Assembly: GCA_946480695.1 (NCBI GenBank)
Contig: CAMLKG010000022.1
Coordinates: forward strand, 6,187 to 70,186
Source: an uncultured Cellvibrio sp.
Lineage (GTDB): Bacteria > Pseudomonadota > Gammaproteobacteria > Pseudomonadales > Cellvibrionaceae
Reading direction: 5' to 3'
Length of the DNA stretch: 64,000 nt
Below, in pieces: positions 49,076 through 57,609 of the stretch (position 1 is the first letter of the stretch; the number at the start of each line of letters is the position of its first letter). A model generated the notes under the pieces. The model saw only the letters and a program-made list of their open reading frames with translations. It was not told where the DNA came from and made no database searches. The position numbers and the translations under genes were made by a program.

Positions 49076-50806
49076 ATGACGAATTATAAAAGTTTCTTTG
49101 AAGCCAATTCCGTTAACCTTGATATAGCGAAACAAGCTCCTGAAACGCCACCTAACAATAACGGTTATCCTGGCCCCGGACCGCAAAATGCGACGGCCGA
49201 ACAAATTGCCGGCAGTGCATTTTTCTTCAAGCATGGTGATTGGTCCAGTATCGAGACGGGCACATTTGATTTTATTGTGATAGGCACCGGGCCGACGGCG
49301 GTTGCATTCATCGAACAAACACTGGAATTTAACCCGCGCGCAAAAATATTGGTGCTGGAACGTGGAGGTTATTGGTTGCCGAGCCATTACCAAATGTTGC
49401 CCACCGCGTTGCAGGCGACCACCGGCACACCCACCACCACTTATCCCTGGTCGCGTACAACAAAAATGGCTACCGAGGGAAATAAATTTTTCCAGGCTGG
49501 TTATATCCCGCAATTGGGTGGACGTTCAACCTACTGGAGCGCCTGGTGCCCCACACCGACTGTTGCGCAAATGCGCGATTGGCCGCAGCAATTGATTGCG
49601 GTGACGCAGCGGGAAAACTTTTGGCAACGGGCGCGCAAATTTTTGCATGTGACCTCCACGGATCAAATCCAGGATGGTGTCTACGGTGCATTGCAACAAC
49701 AAATAGCGGTGAATCTGCAACGCAATTTACACACAGTGCCAACGGCAACGGAAGCATTTGCTGCGCCGATTGCCGTCGGTAACACGGATTGGCAAAGCGT
49801 TAAATTTTATAAATATTCCACTGTCGGGACCTTGCTGGACCTGCAACAAAAGCAACAGGTATCGCAAGAAGCGGGGACCGGTTCGGCGCTGACAATTGTC
49901 GATCGTTGCGTGGTGGATCGTTTGGAACACGATGGCAAGGGCACGGTTACCCATATCCATACCAGCCGCGGGAAAATTACCGTCGGTGCGGCCCAGGTGG
50001 TCTTGGGTATGGGCGCAATTCCACCCGCAACATTATTGATGAATTCCTTTGCCGGTACTGGCTTGCTGGCAAATGCCGGTAATCGTTATACCGGGCATTT
50101 TATGTCGCATGTCATCGCCCGGATGAAACGCTCGGTATTTAAATCCCTGGCGAGCCTGGAAATCGGTGCGACCTACTTGGCGGGCGTCGATAAGGATTCG
50201 GGTTTGCAATATCACGTTCAGGCGAGCGCGTTTGCCTCGGCTAACCCGGCGGCGGATTCCGGCACCATTGCGCGCGAGGCGCCGGATGCAGCGGCAGTGG
50301 TATCGCCGGAACAATTGCAAGGCTCGGAAGATTATGTGGTGTTTGTGTGCGCCACCCTGGGTGAGGTCAGCGAAAAAAATCCGGATAACTGGTTGCGATT
50401 AAATGACGGCCGTGACCCAACCACCAATCTTTCCCTGCAATTGGGCCTGGGCGAGGCGGACCAAAAACTGTGGAATGTTCTGGACGAAGCGACATTCCAG
50501 GCAATTGCCGCCATGGGACCACAAGGGGTCAGCGCGGCGATTGAATATTGGGTTGATGGAACCGGGTGGCAAACCGCCCGGCCGACCGCGGCGGACATAC
50601 GCCTGCCCATCATTGTGCACGAAGCCTCTGCGTTGTGGATCGGGACTGATCCGGCAACCTCGGTGGTCGGCCTGGATTATCGGCCACACGGGGTGAAGAA
50701 CGTGTATGTAACCGGGGGTTGCCTGTTCCCTACGTCCGGCTCCTGGAATCCAACCTTAACCATGTGCGGCCTCGCGCAGGATTTGGCGGAAAAGCTCAAT
50801 CGTTAA
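49076..50806 (+). CDS. GMC-family FAD oxidoreductase
   Basis: Predicted sugar or alcohol dehydrogenase of 576 aa. The ATG at 49076 (MTNYKSFFEAN) is favoured over an ATG 15 codons upstream, whose extra residues are hydrophobic and atypical. The FAD-binding motif FIVIGTGPTAVAFIE is near residue 75, with ILVLERGGYW closing the Rossmann fold. The C-terminal GMC signature includes VYVTGGCLFPTSGSWNPTLT. No Sec signal or clear twin-arginine signal is seen, so export is uncertain. It is followed 48 bp later by a secreted haem protein, probably its electron acceptor. Confidence 0.83.
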   Translation: MTNYKSFFEANSVNLDIAKQAPETPPNNNGYPGPGPQNATAEQIAGSAFFFKHGDWSSIETGTFDFIVIGTGPTAVAFIEQTLEFNPRAKILVLERGGYWLPSHYQMLPTALQATTGTPTTTYPWSRTTKMATEGNKFFQAGYIPQLGGRSTYWSAWCPTPTVAQMRDWPQQLIAVTQRENFWQRARKFLHVTSTDQIQDGVYGALQQQIAVNLQRNLHTVPTATEAFAAPIAVGNTDWQSVKFYKYSTVGTLLDLQQKQQVSQEAGTGSALTIVDRCVVDRLEHDGKGTVTHIHTSRGKITVGAAQVVLGMGAIPPATLLMNSFAGTGLLANAGNRYTGHFMSHVIARMKRSVFKSLASLEIGATYLAGVDKDSGLQYHVQASAFASANPAADSGTIAREAPDAAAVVSPEQLQGSEDYVVFVCATLGEVSEKNPDNWLRLNDGRDPTTNLSLQLGLGEADQKLWNVLDEATFQAIAAMGPQGVSAAIEYWVDGTGWQTARPTAADIRLPIIVHEASALWIGTDPATSVVGLDYRPHGVKNVYVTGGCLFPTSGSWNPTLTMCGLAQDLAEKLNR

Positions 50807-50854
50807 GGCTCGTATTATCAATAACCACAACAACCGTGTTGAAAGGATATTCCT

Positions 50855-52390
50855 ATGAAAAACCTTAAAGCTGCATTCGGTGTATCGCTTTGCCTTGGCC
50901 TGGCAATAAGCAACATCACTTATGCCGAGCCTACACATCGTCCCCAACTGGCGACGACGGTTTCCGGTACCGCTACACCCTTCCAAAACAACAACGGCAA
51001 TGTGCCGACGCCGCAGCAATACGCCGGCCCGTTATTTGAAACCAGCCATGATTGGCCCCAAAAGGCGTTGCCGCCGTTAGTGGACGCACCCTGGCGAGTG
51101 GCTATCAAGAACCAGACCATCAATACCCAAAACGCCAAAGCCTACGCTTATGCGTTGCGCGATTATGTGAGCAAAAACGCCAAAACATTAATCCTGGATT
51201 ACCCCAACTGGAACGCCGCCAGCGCCGGTTGGTATAACGAACCCTGGCTGGGCAGCCAGCGCGAGGCAATCCGGGGAACCTATATTGCGGGCGAATTCGG
51301 CCCGGCGATCTTCCCCGGTACCGGCCTGCGCGCTACCTTCAACACCCACGTGCTGACCTACTACGATGCGCGTGCCGCCTATACCCTGTTTAAGTTGTGG
51401 GGCGCATCGGCGATGACACCGGATATCAAAACCGCCAACAGCCAATTTGAAGAGGGCGCAGTGATTGTCAAGGCAGCGGTGTTTGCGTCAACCGATCCCA
51501 CCCAGAAAACCGATTGGTGGGATGCGATGAAAGGCGCACCGGTATGGTCGCTGTTTATTGATCAATCAGGAAACAACCAGCCTCCGCAAGTGTGGCCGGG
51601 GTATGTGGCACAGTTCGATATTATCGTGAAGGACACCAAATCCTCACCGGTTACCGGCTGGGTATTCACTACCCTGGTATATGACGCGTCCGCGCCGGGC
51701 GATGCCTGGGACAAGATGATCCCGCTGGGAGCCCAATGGGGTAACGATCCCCAGGCAACCCAACCCGGCCAGCCCCTGGTGGAAAACTGGGTCAACCCAA
51801 GTGCTCCCAAATATTCCACCCAGACCCTCGGCTGGGGTGGGCGCCTGTCCGGACCTAATGATGGCGCGCGCAATGCCATCGCCGTGGACGGCAAGGTCGA
51901 GCCGAATGCGCCGGATTCGTCCTGTATGAGTTGCCACAGTACCGCGCAGTGGAATCCAAACCGGCCTTATATCCCCAATATGGCGCGCCCGAACGGTATG
52001 GATTCCTTCCTGCTACCCTCCTTCTCGCAAAATACCCCACCGGGTTTCCAACTCTGCGGCGACGACGGCAAACCAAGTTCCGATGGCAATAACATCTGCT
52101 CACCGGCTCCCGCCTCGGCTGAATGGATGAAGTGGTTCCAAAACCGCCCGGGCACCGAGCCGATGGATGCGGGATCCATCGCGATGGATTTCGACGAAGT
52201 GTTTTCGTTCAAGTCATTGCCGCTCTGGCAAAAGGCGACCCTCGGAAAAGCCAGGGTTACAACCGGGCAGTTGCAAGCGGGACCGCGCAACGTGCGCTTT
52301 AACCAATACACCGGTGCACCGATTAAGGAACAAGGCTCAGTGGAGGAAAAAATTAAAGACAAAATCAAGGAAGAGGTACGCAAGCCCTAA
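50855..52390 (+). CDS. Secreted monohaem cytochrome-like protein, partner of the GMC enzyme
   Basis: A 511-aa protein with signal peptide (MKNLKAAFGVSLCLGLAISN, cut near TYAEP). One haem-binding motif, CMSCH, lies at residues 357-361. The long N-terminal part (about 30-340) has no family I recognise; it includes WSLFIDQSGNNQPPQVWPGY. The C-terminus is Lys/Glu-rich. The ribosome site GAAAGGATATTCC is strong. Pairing with a GMC flavoprotein suggests electron transfer from substrate oxidation to the respiratory chain or to an extracellular acceptor. Confidence 0.72.
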   Translation: MKNLKAAFGVSLCLGLAISNITYAEPTHRPQLATTVSGTATPFQNNNGNVPTPQQYAGPLFETSHDWPQKALPPLVDAPWRVAIKNQTINTQNAKAYAYALRDYVSKNAKTLILDYPNWNAASAGWYNEPWLGSQREAIRGTYIAGEFGPAIFPGTGLRATFNTHVLTYYDARAAYTLFKLWGASAMTPDIKTANSQFEEGAVIVKAAVFASTDPTQKTDWWDAMKGAPVWSLFIDQSGNNQPPQVWPGYVAQFDIIVKDTKSSPVTGWVFTTLVYDASAPGDAWDKMIPLGAQWGNDPQATQPGQPLVENWVNPSAPKYSTQTLGWGGRLSGPNDGARNAIAVDGKVEPNAPDSSCMSCHSTAQWNPNRPYIPNMARPNGMDSFLLPSFSQNTPPGFQLCGDDGKPSSDGNNICSPAPASAEWMKWFQNRPGTEPMDAGSIAMDFDEVFSFKSLPLWQKATLGKARVTTGQLQAGPRNVRFNQYTGAPIKEQGSVEEKIKDKIKEEVRKP

Positions 52391-52425
52391 AGGATCAGTT
52401 TTCACAAGGTCAATGTGAAGCTTAT

Positions 52426-52452
52426 AGCCGGGGAATATCCCGGCTTTTTTTT
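52426..52452 (+). terminator. Terminator after the GMC-cytochrome pair
   Basis: AGCCGGG (52426-52432) and CCCGGCT (52439-52445) with a 6-nt loop are followed by seven T's. Confidence 0.88.
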
Positions 52453-52559
52453 TAGATGGGCCAAAGCTGGCACATTAGACCACTTACCTAACTTTACAAA
52501 AAAATACAATCCGTAGAAGCGGGTTTTTAAACAACATATTGTTATAGGGATGGGCTCAA

Positions 52560-52620
52560 TTGGTTTAATTGACCATAATCATATAGTTTATTTGACAATA
52601 ATAGGTGGCGCCTGTATACA
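52560..52620 (+). promoter_or_regulatory. Xylanase promoter 1 with upstream three-part element
   Basis: TTGACA (52592-52597) and TATACA (52615-52620) are spaced by 17 bp. Upstream lie TTGGT (52560-52564), ACCAT (52572-52576) and ATAGT (52583-52587), with the same spacing as in the two other GH11 promoters: N7, N6, then N4 to the -35 box. Confidence 0.75.
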
Positions 52621-52775
52621 ATTATTCATCGGTCACCAAATAGGCTAACAATAACAGCAACCCCGTTCGGCGCTCGATATAAAAAACCTGTCCGCAAGGG
52701 ACAGAATCAACCTTACAACGGTCTTCCTCCTCTATAGGCGGTATTGGTTGAAAGGCTAAAATCCGGAGTCTAATA
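52621..52775 (+). ncRNA. Conserved 5' leader of GH11 gene 1 (candidate cis-regulatory RNA)
   Basis: Blocks shared with the two other GH11 leaders are AATAACAGC, GGCGCTCG, a hairpin CTGTCC (52688-52693)/GGACAG (52699-52704) with loop GCAAG, CCTCTATAGG (52729-52738) and GGTATTGGTTG (52740-52750), then the GGAG ribosome site. The hairpin keeps pairing while its bases change among copies. Confidence 0.55.
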
Positions 52776-53834
52776 ATGAAAATATCCATCACCAAGAAAA
52801 GCGTTTTATCGTCAGTGGCCATGTTGGCGACCCTGGGCGTATCGGCAGCCAGTGCGCAGACCTTGACCTCTAACTCAACCGGCACCAACAACGGTTTTTA
52901 CTATTCGTTCTGGAAAGACTCAGGCAGTGCCTCGATGACCCTGGGTGCGGGCGGTCGTTATACCTCCCAATGGAACAGCGGTACCAATAACTGGGTGGGC
53001 GGCAAAGGCTGGAACCCGGGTAGCAGTTCGCGCGTGTTGAGCTATTCAGGTAACTACGGAGTAAGTGATAGCCAGAACTCGTACCTGGCATTTTACGGTT
53101 GGACCAGAAACCCGCTGATCGAGTATTACATCATCGAAAGCTATGGTTCATACAACCCCGCCAGTTGTTCCGGCGGTACTGATTACGGCACCTTCCAAAG
53201 CGACGGGGCGACTTATAACGTGCGTCGTTGCTTGCGCACCCAACAACCTTCTATCGACGGAACCCAGACTTTCTACCAATATTTCAGCGTAAGGAACCCG
53301 AAGAAAGGCTTCGGTAATATTTCCGGCACCATCACCTTTGCCAACCACGCTAACTTCTGGGCCAGCAAGGGTTTGAACCTGGGTACCCACGACTACCAGG
53401 TAATGGCGACCGAGGGTTACCAAAGTACCGGTACTTCGGATATTACGGTGAGCCAGGGTACCAGCGGTGGCGGCAGTTCCAGCTCAGCACCATCCGGTGG
53501 CAAGACCATAGTGGTCCGCGCTCGCGGCGTGGCTGGCGGTGAAAGCATTACCCTGAAAGTGAACGGCACAGCGGTTCAAACCTGGACCCTCTCTACCACC
53601 ATGACCAACTACACGGCGACCACCAGCCTGTCCGGCGGCTCCCTGGTGGAATATACCAATGATGCTTCTGGTCGCGATGTACAGGTAGATTACATCAGTG
53701 TGAACGGTTCGATTCGCCAATCCGAAGCGCAAACCTACAATACCGGTGTCTACCAAAACGGCGCCTGCGGCGGCGGTAATGGCCTGAGCGAGTGGTTGCA
53801 CTGTAACGGTGCTATTGGTTACGGTAATCTCTAA
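52776..53834 (+). CDS. GH11 endo-1,4-beta-xylanase with CBM60 (copy 1)
   Basis: Secreted xylanase, 352 aa, with signal peptide ending near ASAQ (residue 28). The GH11 jelly-roll spans about 29-225, with the nucleophile Glu116 in NPLIEYY and the acid/base Glu213 in [10 protein letters not shown] short Gly/Ser linker precedes a CBM60 (about 243-352; [20 protein letters not shown], and the Ca-site and disulfide region NGACGGGNG...HCNGAIGYG). This matches the GH11-CBM60 type known in Cellvibrio. It is followed by a hairpin and a HEAT-like gene. Confidence 0.96.
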   Translation: MKISITKKSVLSSVAMLATLGVSAASAQTLTSNSTGTNNGFYYSFWKDSGSASMTLGAGGRYTSQWNSGTNNWVGGKGWNPGSSSRVLSYSGNYGVSDSQNSYLAFYGWTRNPLIEYYIIESYGSYNPASCSGGTDYGTFQSDGATYNVRRCLRTQQPSIDGTQTFYQYFSVRNPKKGFGNISGTITFANHANFWASKGLNLGTHDYQVMATEGYQSTGTSDITVSQGTSGGGSSSSAPSGGKTIVVRARGVAGGESITLKVNGTAVQTWTLSTTMTNYTATTSLSGGSLVEYTNDASGRDVQVDYISVNGSIRQSEAQTYNTGVYQNGACGGGNGLSEWLHCNGAIGYGNL

Positions 53835-53859
53835 ACGCCTGGCTTGATGCGTAGCGGTG

Positions 53860-53882
53860 AAGGGGCGGTTTCCGCCCCTTTT
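53860..53882 (+). terminator. Terminator-like hairpin between GH11 copy 1 and the HEAT gene
   Basis: AAGGGGCGG (53860-53868) and CCGCCCCTT (53872-53880) with a TTT loop are followed by TT. The T-run is short, so partial readthrough into the next gene is plausible. Confidence 0.7.
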
Positions 53883-53914
53883 CCAATAGCATTAAAAACA
53901 ATTGAGAGGGCACC

Positions 53915-54856
53915 ATGAATAATAATGCAGGTTCAATCAAACCTTTATTAATCGCTGCTGCCGTAGGCGCGGCCATCTCCTGGGGTACGCTCAATGTAAT
54001 GACCGATGATTCAGCCCAGCGCGCGCAAATCGCCGCATTGGAGGGCCGGATCCTGGACTTGGAATTATCCCTGGCGCAAAAAGAAGAAGCGCTGGCCAAA
54101 GCCCGTTCCTGGGCATGGAATTTTGAACAACCCCCGGCGAATGCCCCGGCAGCGGCGGCAACGGGCACAGGGGTTGATACTACCGGCCAGGCCCCGGCAA
54201 TTGCCGATGCTGAAGCAACCCCGGTAGCCGCAATATTCGACAGTCAAAAAGTATTGCGTGATTTGGGTACCATCTCGGATCGCGACCCCCGCACTTTTTC
54301 CGATAAGGTTGCGGACCTGCTGGCGGCTAACCCCGGCCCCGAAAGCATTGCCGTCATCAGCCAGGGCATGGTGGCTATGGCGGGCAATCCTGAAAACCTC
54401 CCCGATTACGCGCTGGAAACCCTCTACCAAAGCCAGTCAAATGCGGAATTGAAGCGTGTTGCGGCGCAGGTATTATCCATGCGCGGCAATAACAGCCTGA
54501 TGGAAAAACAAGTCGGCGAAGCGCAAGCGGGGTTACGCAGTGAAAACCCGACCGAACGGCAAAGAACCTTGGTGGAATTAGCCAAAACCCGCTATGCGGG
54601 TGCCGCCAATGCGATTGCCCCGCTACTCCAGGACAGCGATACCGGGGTAAAACTGGATGCGCTCCTGGCATTGCGCGCCACGGGCAATCAAAGCCACATC
54701 CATTTGGTGGAGAGCCTGGCTAACCATCCCGACCCTGCGGTTAGTTGGTTGGCGAATGATGTGATCGCCACACTGCAAAACCTCAGCGATAAGGCCCGTA
54801 CCCGCTTGGCAAGTGCAGATATTGTCGCTGAATTGCCGATGTCCGCGACGCAATAG
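53915..54856 (+). CDS. Membrane-anchored HEAT-repeat-like protein (copy 1)
   Basis: A 313-aa protein. It has one N-terminal membrane helix (PLLIAAAVGAAISWGTLNVM), a short coiled coil (residues ~30-62) and a Pro/Ala-rich linker (~70-105). The C-terminal half contains HEAT-like helical repeats (AKTRYAGAANAIAPLLQDSD, KLDALLALRATGNQSHIHLVE). No catalytic motif is visible. A paralogue follows GH11 copy 2. It begins 33 bp after the hairpin with a good GAGAGGG ribosome site. Anchored in the inner membrane with a periplasmic body, it might act as a scaffold or export helper for the xylanase. Confidence 0.7.
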   Translation: MNNNAGSIKPLLIAAAVGAAISWGTLNVMTDDSAQRAQIAALEGRILDLELSLAQKEEALAKARSWAWNFEQPPANAPAAAATGTGVDTTGQAPAIADAEATPVAAIFDSQKVLRDLGTISDRDPRTFSDKVADLLAANPGPESIAVISQGMVAMAGNPENLPDYALETLYQSQSNAELKRVAAQVLSMRGNNSLMEKQVGEAQAGLRSENPTERQRTLVELAKTRYAGAANAIAPLLQDSDTGVKLDALLALRATGNQSHIHLVESLANHPDPAVSWLANDVIATLQNLSDKARTRLASADIVAELPMSATQ

Positions 54857-55021
54857 CGATTCTTTTAACGTTAATAAAAATCAGCTTTTGCCCATAAAAA
54901 AATGGCACACTTTTCATTTATTCACGGGCGTGTAACTCGCCAAAGGCGCGAAGGATTTATTAGAAAAAGGAGCAGAGAGGGGGTATTTTAATTATTTAAT
55001 AGTTAATTTAACTATAAGCAT

Positions 55022-55082
55022 ATGGTAAATATGACCACATTTATATGGTTTAATTGACAATAAGATAATATTACCATGGAAT
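55022..55082 (+). promoter_or_regulatory. Xylanase promoter 2 with upstream three-part element
   Basis: ATGGT (55022-55026), ACCAC (55034-55038) and ATGGT (55045-55049) precede TTGACA (55054-55059) with the same N7-N6-N4 spacing as the other copies. The -10 is weak (TGGAAT, 55077-55082, 17-bp spacer). Confidence 0.7.
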
Positions 55083-55237
55083 AGATGCCCATCGAGCTTG
55101 CCAGGCGGTTCAACAATAACAGCAAAGTAGTATGGCGCTCGGTGAAAAACACCTGTCCGCAATAGACAGGTTTCGTCATCAACAGCCCCTGCCTCTATAG
55201 GTGGTATTGGTTGGGTGGCAAATCCTGGAGTCTAATA
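55083..55237 (+). ncRNA. Conserved 5' leader of GH11 gene 2 (candidate cis-regulatory RNA)
   Basis: It has the same blocks as leader 1: AATAACAGC, GGCGCTCG, hairpin ACCTGTC (55151-55157)/GACAGGT (55165-55171), CCTCTATAGG (55192-55201), GGTATTGGTTG (55203-55213) and the GGAG ribosome site. Confidence 0.55.
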
Positions 55238-56308
55238 ATGAAATTATCTAGCAACAGCAAACATCTACTTTCTTCTTTAATCTGTGCCACCGCCGTTTGC
55301 GCATCGGCAGTGAGCGCGCAAACCCTGACCAGTAATTCAACCGGAACCAACAACGGGTTTTACTATTCCTTCTGGAAAGATTCGGGTAGTGCATCGATGA
55401 CGTTGCATTCCGGGGGCCGTTATGCGTCCCAATGGAACAACGGCACCAATAACTGGGTGGGTGGTAAAGGCTGGAACCCGGGCAGTAGCTCACGCGTGAT
55501 CAGCTATTCGGGTTACTACGGGGTCAGCAATAGCCAGAACTCCTACCTGGCGCTCTATGGCTGGACCAGAAGCCCGCTGATTGAGTATTACGTTATTGAA
55601 AGTTACGGTTCGTACAACCCCGCAAGCTGTTCCGGCGGTACCGACTACGGCAGCTTCCAAAGTGATGGTGCTACCTACAATGTGCGTCGTTGCCAGCGCG
55701 TTAACCAACCATCCATTGATGGCAACCAAACCTTCTACCAATATTTCAGTGTAAGGAACCCCAAAAAAGGTTTCGGTAATATTTCCGGTACCATCACCTT
55801 TGCCAACCATGCTAATTTCTGGGCGAGCAAAGGCTTGAATTTGGGTAACCATAACTATCAAATTATGGCGACCGAAGGCTATCAAAGTAACGGTAGTTCC
55901 GACATCACCGTAAGCCAGGGCAGCAACAACGGCGGTGGTGGCAGTTCCAGCTCTACCCCGTCCACCGGTGGCGGCAAAACCATTGTGGTACGCGCACGCG
56001 GTACGAGCGGCCAGGAAAGCGTTACGTTGCGGGTGAACAATACTGCGGTCAGGACCTGGACCTTGAGCACCACCATGACTGACTACACCATGTCCACCAG
56101 CTTATCCGGCGGGTCAGTGGTAGAGTTCACCAACGATGCTTCCGGCCGCGATGTCCAGGTGGATTACATTAGCGTGAACGGCAGTGTACGCCAGTCTGAA
56201 AACCAAACCTACAACACCGGGGTCTACCAGAACGGTGCCTGTGGTGGCGGTAATGGTGGAAGCGAATGGATGCATTGCAACGGCGCTATCGGGTACGGCA
56301 ACCTTTAA
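55238..56308 (+). CDS. GH11 endo-1,4-beta-xylanase with CBM60 (copy 2)
   Basis: A 356-aa secreted xylanase, the closest relative of copy 1. The ATG at 55238 follows the GGAG ribosome site; the frame is open further upstream, but that part lies in the conserved leader. The signal peptide ends near residue 28. Catalytic Glu116 (SPLIEYY) and Glu213 (IMATEGYQS) are intact. A Gly/Ser linker precedes the CBM60 (about 250-356, [20 protein letters not shown]). The same gene arrangement follows: a hairpin, then a HEAT-like gene. Confidence 0.96.
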   Translation: MKLSSNSKHLLSSLICATAVCASAVSAQTLTSNSTGTNNGFYYSFWKDSGSASMTLHSGGRYASQWNNGTNNWVGGKGWNPGSSSRVISYSGYYGVSNSQNSYLALYGWTRSPLIEYYVIESYGSYNPASCSGGTDYGSFQSDGATYNVRRCQRVNQPSIDGNQTFYQYFSVRNPKKGFGNISGTITFANHANFWASKGLNLGNHNYQIMATEGYQSNGSSDITVSQGSNNGGGGSSSSTPSTGGGKTIVVRARGTSGQESVTLRVNNTAVRTWTLSTTMTDYTMSTSLSGGSVVEFTNDASGRDVQVDYISVNGSVRQSENQTYNTGVYQNGACGGGNGGSEWMHCNGAIGYGNL

Positions 56309-56335
56309 AACTGCGGTTGGATCGTGCAACATCAC

Positions 56336-56361
56336 AAGGGGCGGATAATCCGCCCCTTTTT
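56336..56361 (+). terminator. Terminator-like hairpin between GH11 copy 2 and the HEAT gene
   Basis: AAGGGGCGGA (56336-56345) and TCCGCCCCTT (56349-56358) with a 3-nt loop are followed by TTT. It is nearly the same sequence as the hairpins after the two other GH11 genes. Confidence 0.75.
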
Positions 56362-56393
56362 ATAATAATGATAAGTATCAGCAACGGATCACT

Positions 56394-57209
56394 ATGAGTA
56401 TCGCCAAAAAATACTTGCTATTGAGTGTCCTCCTCGGCGCGGTAATTACCCTTTGCCTGGGTAGCCTACTGATGGTTTCCTACCACAGGAACGACTTCCT
56501 GGAACGCAGGGTACAGGAGCTGGAATCCCAACTTGCGCAATATTCGCAAGCGCGAATGACGGCCATCAAAATGGCTGGGCCGGGTGCGGCCAGTTCACCG
56601 GTAGATCGCATGATTAAGGATTTAAGTACCCGTTTTGTGGATGATCCCCGCACCATCGCCGAAAAATTGCATGATTTCCTTAACGAGCAAACCGATGCGC
56701 AGCACCAGGCGATCGCCTGCAAAGTGGTCGCGGATATGGCGGATAATCGTGATGCGCTGGGTGACCAGGAACTGGATTGGCTTTACCGGCAACAAACCGG
56801 GGCGCTCAAGCGGGTTGTTGCGCAGGTTTTATCCTTGCGTGGTGACAATCGACTTTTAGATGCCTATATCGCCGAACACCAGGCCGCATTGGCCAGCGAT
56901 AACCCCGGGGAACGGCGCAAGGCGTTGGGGGAACTGGCGAAAACCCGCTATGCGGGGGCTGCTGACATGGTTGTCCCGCTGCTGGGCGACACGGATACCA
57001 CCGTCCTGCTCGATGCCTTGCTCGCCTTACGCGCAACGGGTAATGAACGCCACATTGGACCACTCCAGGAACTGGTGAAACACCCCGATCCATCGGTGGG
57101 TTGGCTGGCGGCGGATGCGCTTAATAACCTTGAAATCCTGAGTGAAAAAGCGCGAATTCGCCTGCTATCGGCAGATATTGTCGCAGAATTGCCGCCAATA
57201 GCACCTTAA
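56394..57209 (+). CDS. Membrane-anchored HEAT-repeat-like protein (copy 2)
   Basis: A 271-aa paralogue of the protein at 53915. It has an N-terminal membrane helix (YLLLSVLLGAVITLCLGSLL), a coiled coil (~30-50) and C-terminal HEAT-like repeats with shared wording (GELAKTRYAGAADMVVPLL, DALLALRATGNERHIGPLQE, LLSADIVAELPP). It lacks the long Pro/Ala linker of copy 1. Copy 1 and copy 2 with their xylanases look like a tandem two-gene duplication. A weak hairpin with TTTT (57295-57311) follows about 85 bp after the stop. Function is unknown. Confidence 0.7.
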   Translation: MSIAKKYLLLSVLLGAVITLCLGSLLMVSYHRNDFLERRVQELESQLAQYSQARMTAIKMAGPGAASSPVDRMIKDLSTRFVDDPRTIAEKLHDFLNEQTDAQHQAIACKVVADMADNRDALGDQELDWLYRQQTGALKRVVAQVLSLRGDNRLLDAYIAEHQAALASDNPGERRKALGELAKTRYAGAADMVVPLLGDTDTTVLLDALLALRATGNERHIGPLQELVKHPDPSVGWLAADALNNLEILSEKARIRLLSADIVAELPPIAP

Positions 57210-57389
57210 TAGGCATTTTTTGGTTTCCAGTAAAACAAGCTATTTATTAATAAAAAAACGCTCATTTTTTATGCCATAGCGAAGCCGTTTTGGCGCCGGA
57301 TTCCGGCTTTTCCTAAACGGTTTCTCCGCTAAAAACTGCTAACCATTTCCGCTTTTACAATGCTTTATTGTTATAAAGACCATAAGCAT

Positions 57390-57451
57390 ATGGTTAATCC
57401 GACCATATTTATATGGTTTATTTGACAATAAGTCTCATTAAAAAGTATACA
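57390..57451 (+). promoter_or_regulatory. Xylanase promoter 3 with upstream three-part element
   Basis: ATGGT (57390-57394), ACCAT (57402-57406) and ATGGT (57413-57417) precede TTGACA (57422-57427) and TATACA (57446-57451; 18-bp spacer). The first two boxes form a perfect inverted repeat, and the third repeats the first. Confidence 0.78.
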
Positions 57452-57609
57452 AGTATCCATCGAAGCCGCTACGCAGCGTTTTAAGAATAACAGCGATGAA
57501 GTATGGCGCTCGATTTAACGCCTGTTCGCAACGAACAGGATCGGTCCTCAACAGCCCTCCTCCTCTATGGGTGGTATTGGTTGAGTGGGCTACATTCTGG
57601 AGATTAATA
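57452..57609 (+). ncRNA. Conserved 5' leader of GH11 gene 3 (candidate cis-regulatory RNA)
   Basis: It has AATAACAGC, GGCGCTCG, the hairpin CCTGTTC (57521-57527)/GAACAGG (57533-57539) with loop GCAAC, CCTCTATGGG (57562-57571), GGTATTGGTTG (57573-57583) and a GGAG ribosome site. Relative to leader 1, a C-G pair in the stem is replaced by T-A. Confidence 0.58.

Larger units (their letters stand above)
54857..55237. other. Intergenic region upstream of GH11 copy 2
   Basis: No gene is supported. It holds the copy-2 promoter element and leader, listed separately. The first ~150 bp are AT-rich with nothing recognisable. Confidence 0.6.
57210..57609. other. Intergenic region upstream of GH11 copy 3
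   Basis: No gene is supported. It contains a weak hairpin (GCCGG 57295-57299, CCGGC 57303-57307, TTTT), then the copy-3 promoter element and leader, listed separately. Confidence 0.6.

Noticed and set aside
48930..50806. GMC start at the ATG at 49031
   Set aside because: It adds 15 hydrophobic residues without a proper signal peptide; 49076 gives a more normal N-terminus, though neither is proven.
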